Shown: in pieces, positions 63,875 through 64,000 of the stretch
Position numbering within the stretch: the first letter of the stretch is position 1
How the letters are laid out: every line of letters starts with the position of its first letter
DNA from: Brevibacterium ravenspurgense
GTDB lineage: Bacteria; Actinomycetota; Actinomycetes; Actinomycetales; Brevibacteriaceae
DNA: 64,000 nt
NCBI RefSeq assembly: GCF_001584615.1
Contig: NZ_LQQC01000002.1
Location: 147,340 to 211,339 of the forward strand
Direction of reading: 5' to 3'
Translations under genes and position numbers: made by a program
Notes under the pieces: model-generated
Seen by the model: the letters and a program-made list of their open reading frames with translations, nothing else
The model's database searches: none
What the model was told of the DNA's origin: nothing

Positions 63875-64000
63875 TGTACTGATCGGGGAGGTTAGTTAAT
63901 CGTGTGATTGGTGGCTGGCCTCCGCATGCGGAATGGGGTCGGTGGTGATTATAGTCGTGGAGCCATTTGCCAAGTGCGTCGTTGCGTTCGTTTTCTGATT
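63870..64000 (-). CDS. IS481-like transposase, C-terminal fragment
   Basis: About 43 codons of a minus-strand gene enter from the right edge of the window. The translation contains KWLHDYNHHRPHSACGGQPP, the C-terminal DDE-transposase signature (DYNxxRPHSALGxxxP) of the IS481/IS3 group, then TRLTNLPDQYT and stop. The window ends inside the gene, so its intactness and the far end of the element are unknown. The 45-bp repeat at its stop codon marks the likely element end. Confidence 0.8.
   Translation of the reverse strand, partial: SENERNDALGKWLHDYNHHRPHSACGGQPPITRLTNLPDQYT

Noticed and set aside
1..64000. tRNA, rRNA, tmRNA or RNase P RNA genes
   Set aside because: Intergenic regions were read for cloverleaf or known core motifs and none was seen; a covariance-model search could still find a small RNA.

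Overview
The window is chromosomal DNA from a GC-rich Gram-positive bacterium of the Actinomycetota. The core gene order points there: ispG-GNAT, proS, rimP-nusA-ylxR-infB-rbfA-truB-ribF-rpsO-pnp, dapB, dapA-rnj, ftsK-pgsA-cinA-clgR-DUF3046-recA-recX, miaB-miaA-dapF-hflX-dinG/lexA and hisB-hisH-priA. Many GTG and TTG starts, GTGA/ATGA stop-start overlaps, ClgR, DUF3046 and a PriA-type HisA agree with this. The layout looks most like Micrococcales, perhaps Micrococcaceae, but I cannot name a genus.

Layout: 1-1053 is the end of a fused TRAP-type permease. 1136-5533 carries ispG, a GNAT protein, an S4-domain protein (minus strand) and proS. 5639-7542 is a minus-strand lipoprotein/APH(6)-like kinase pair. 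7652-20794 is the translation and RNA-processing block, interrupted by a secreted LAS-peptidase-like protein (13033), a SatD-like regulator with a small membrane protein (14878-15856), and a minus-strand luxS-mtnN operon. 20803-31290 has an M16 peptidase, a ThDP enzyme, sodA, a DUF1846 protein, dapB, a membrane protein, a DUF418-like protein, dapA and RNase J. 31403-35363 is a glycolate/glyoxylate module (IclR regulator, GlcD-like oxidase, malate synthase) with operator-like palindromes. 35495-38746 is accessory: a fructosamine-kinase-like gene and a lower-GC island with a secreted protein, a small membrane protein and a decayed second copy of the latter. Then follow a uracil permease, ftsK, pgsA, cinA, clgR, a DUF3046 gene, a secreted-protein pair, recA-recX, an FAD oxidoreductase (minus), the miaB-dapF operon, an RsmC-like methyltransferase (minus), hflX-dinG, lexA (minus), a LysM membrane protein, the his genes, an SseB-family protein, and an IS481-like transposase end at the right edge.

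Regulation visible in the DNA: recA has a LexA (SOS) box and a separate exact match to the PafBC/RecA-NDp promoter pattern. lexA and the LysM gene share a region with a second SOS box. The infB leader can form two mutually exclusive hairpins, one of which covers the ribosome-binding site. More than a dozen genes have a -10-like hexamer only 4-8 nt from the start codon, pointing to leaderless mRNAs. The best candidates for undescribed biology are the infB switch, the secreted-protein/membrane-protein island at 36288-38696, and the SatD-like operon with its AT-rich dyads. No rRNA, tRNA or CRISPR array was seen.
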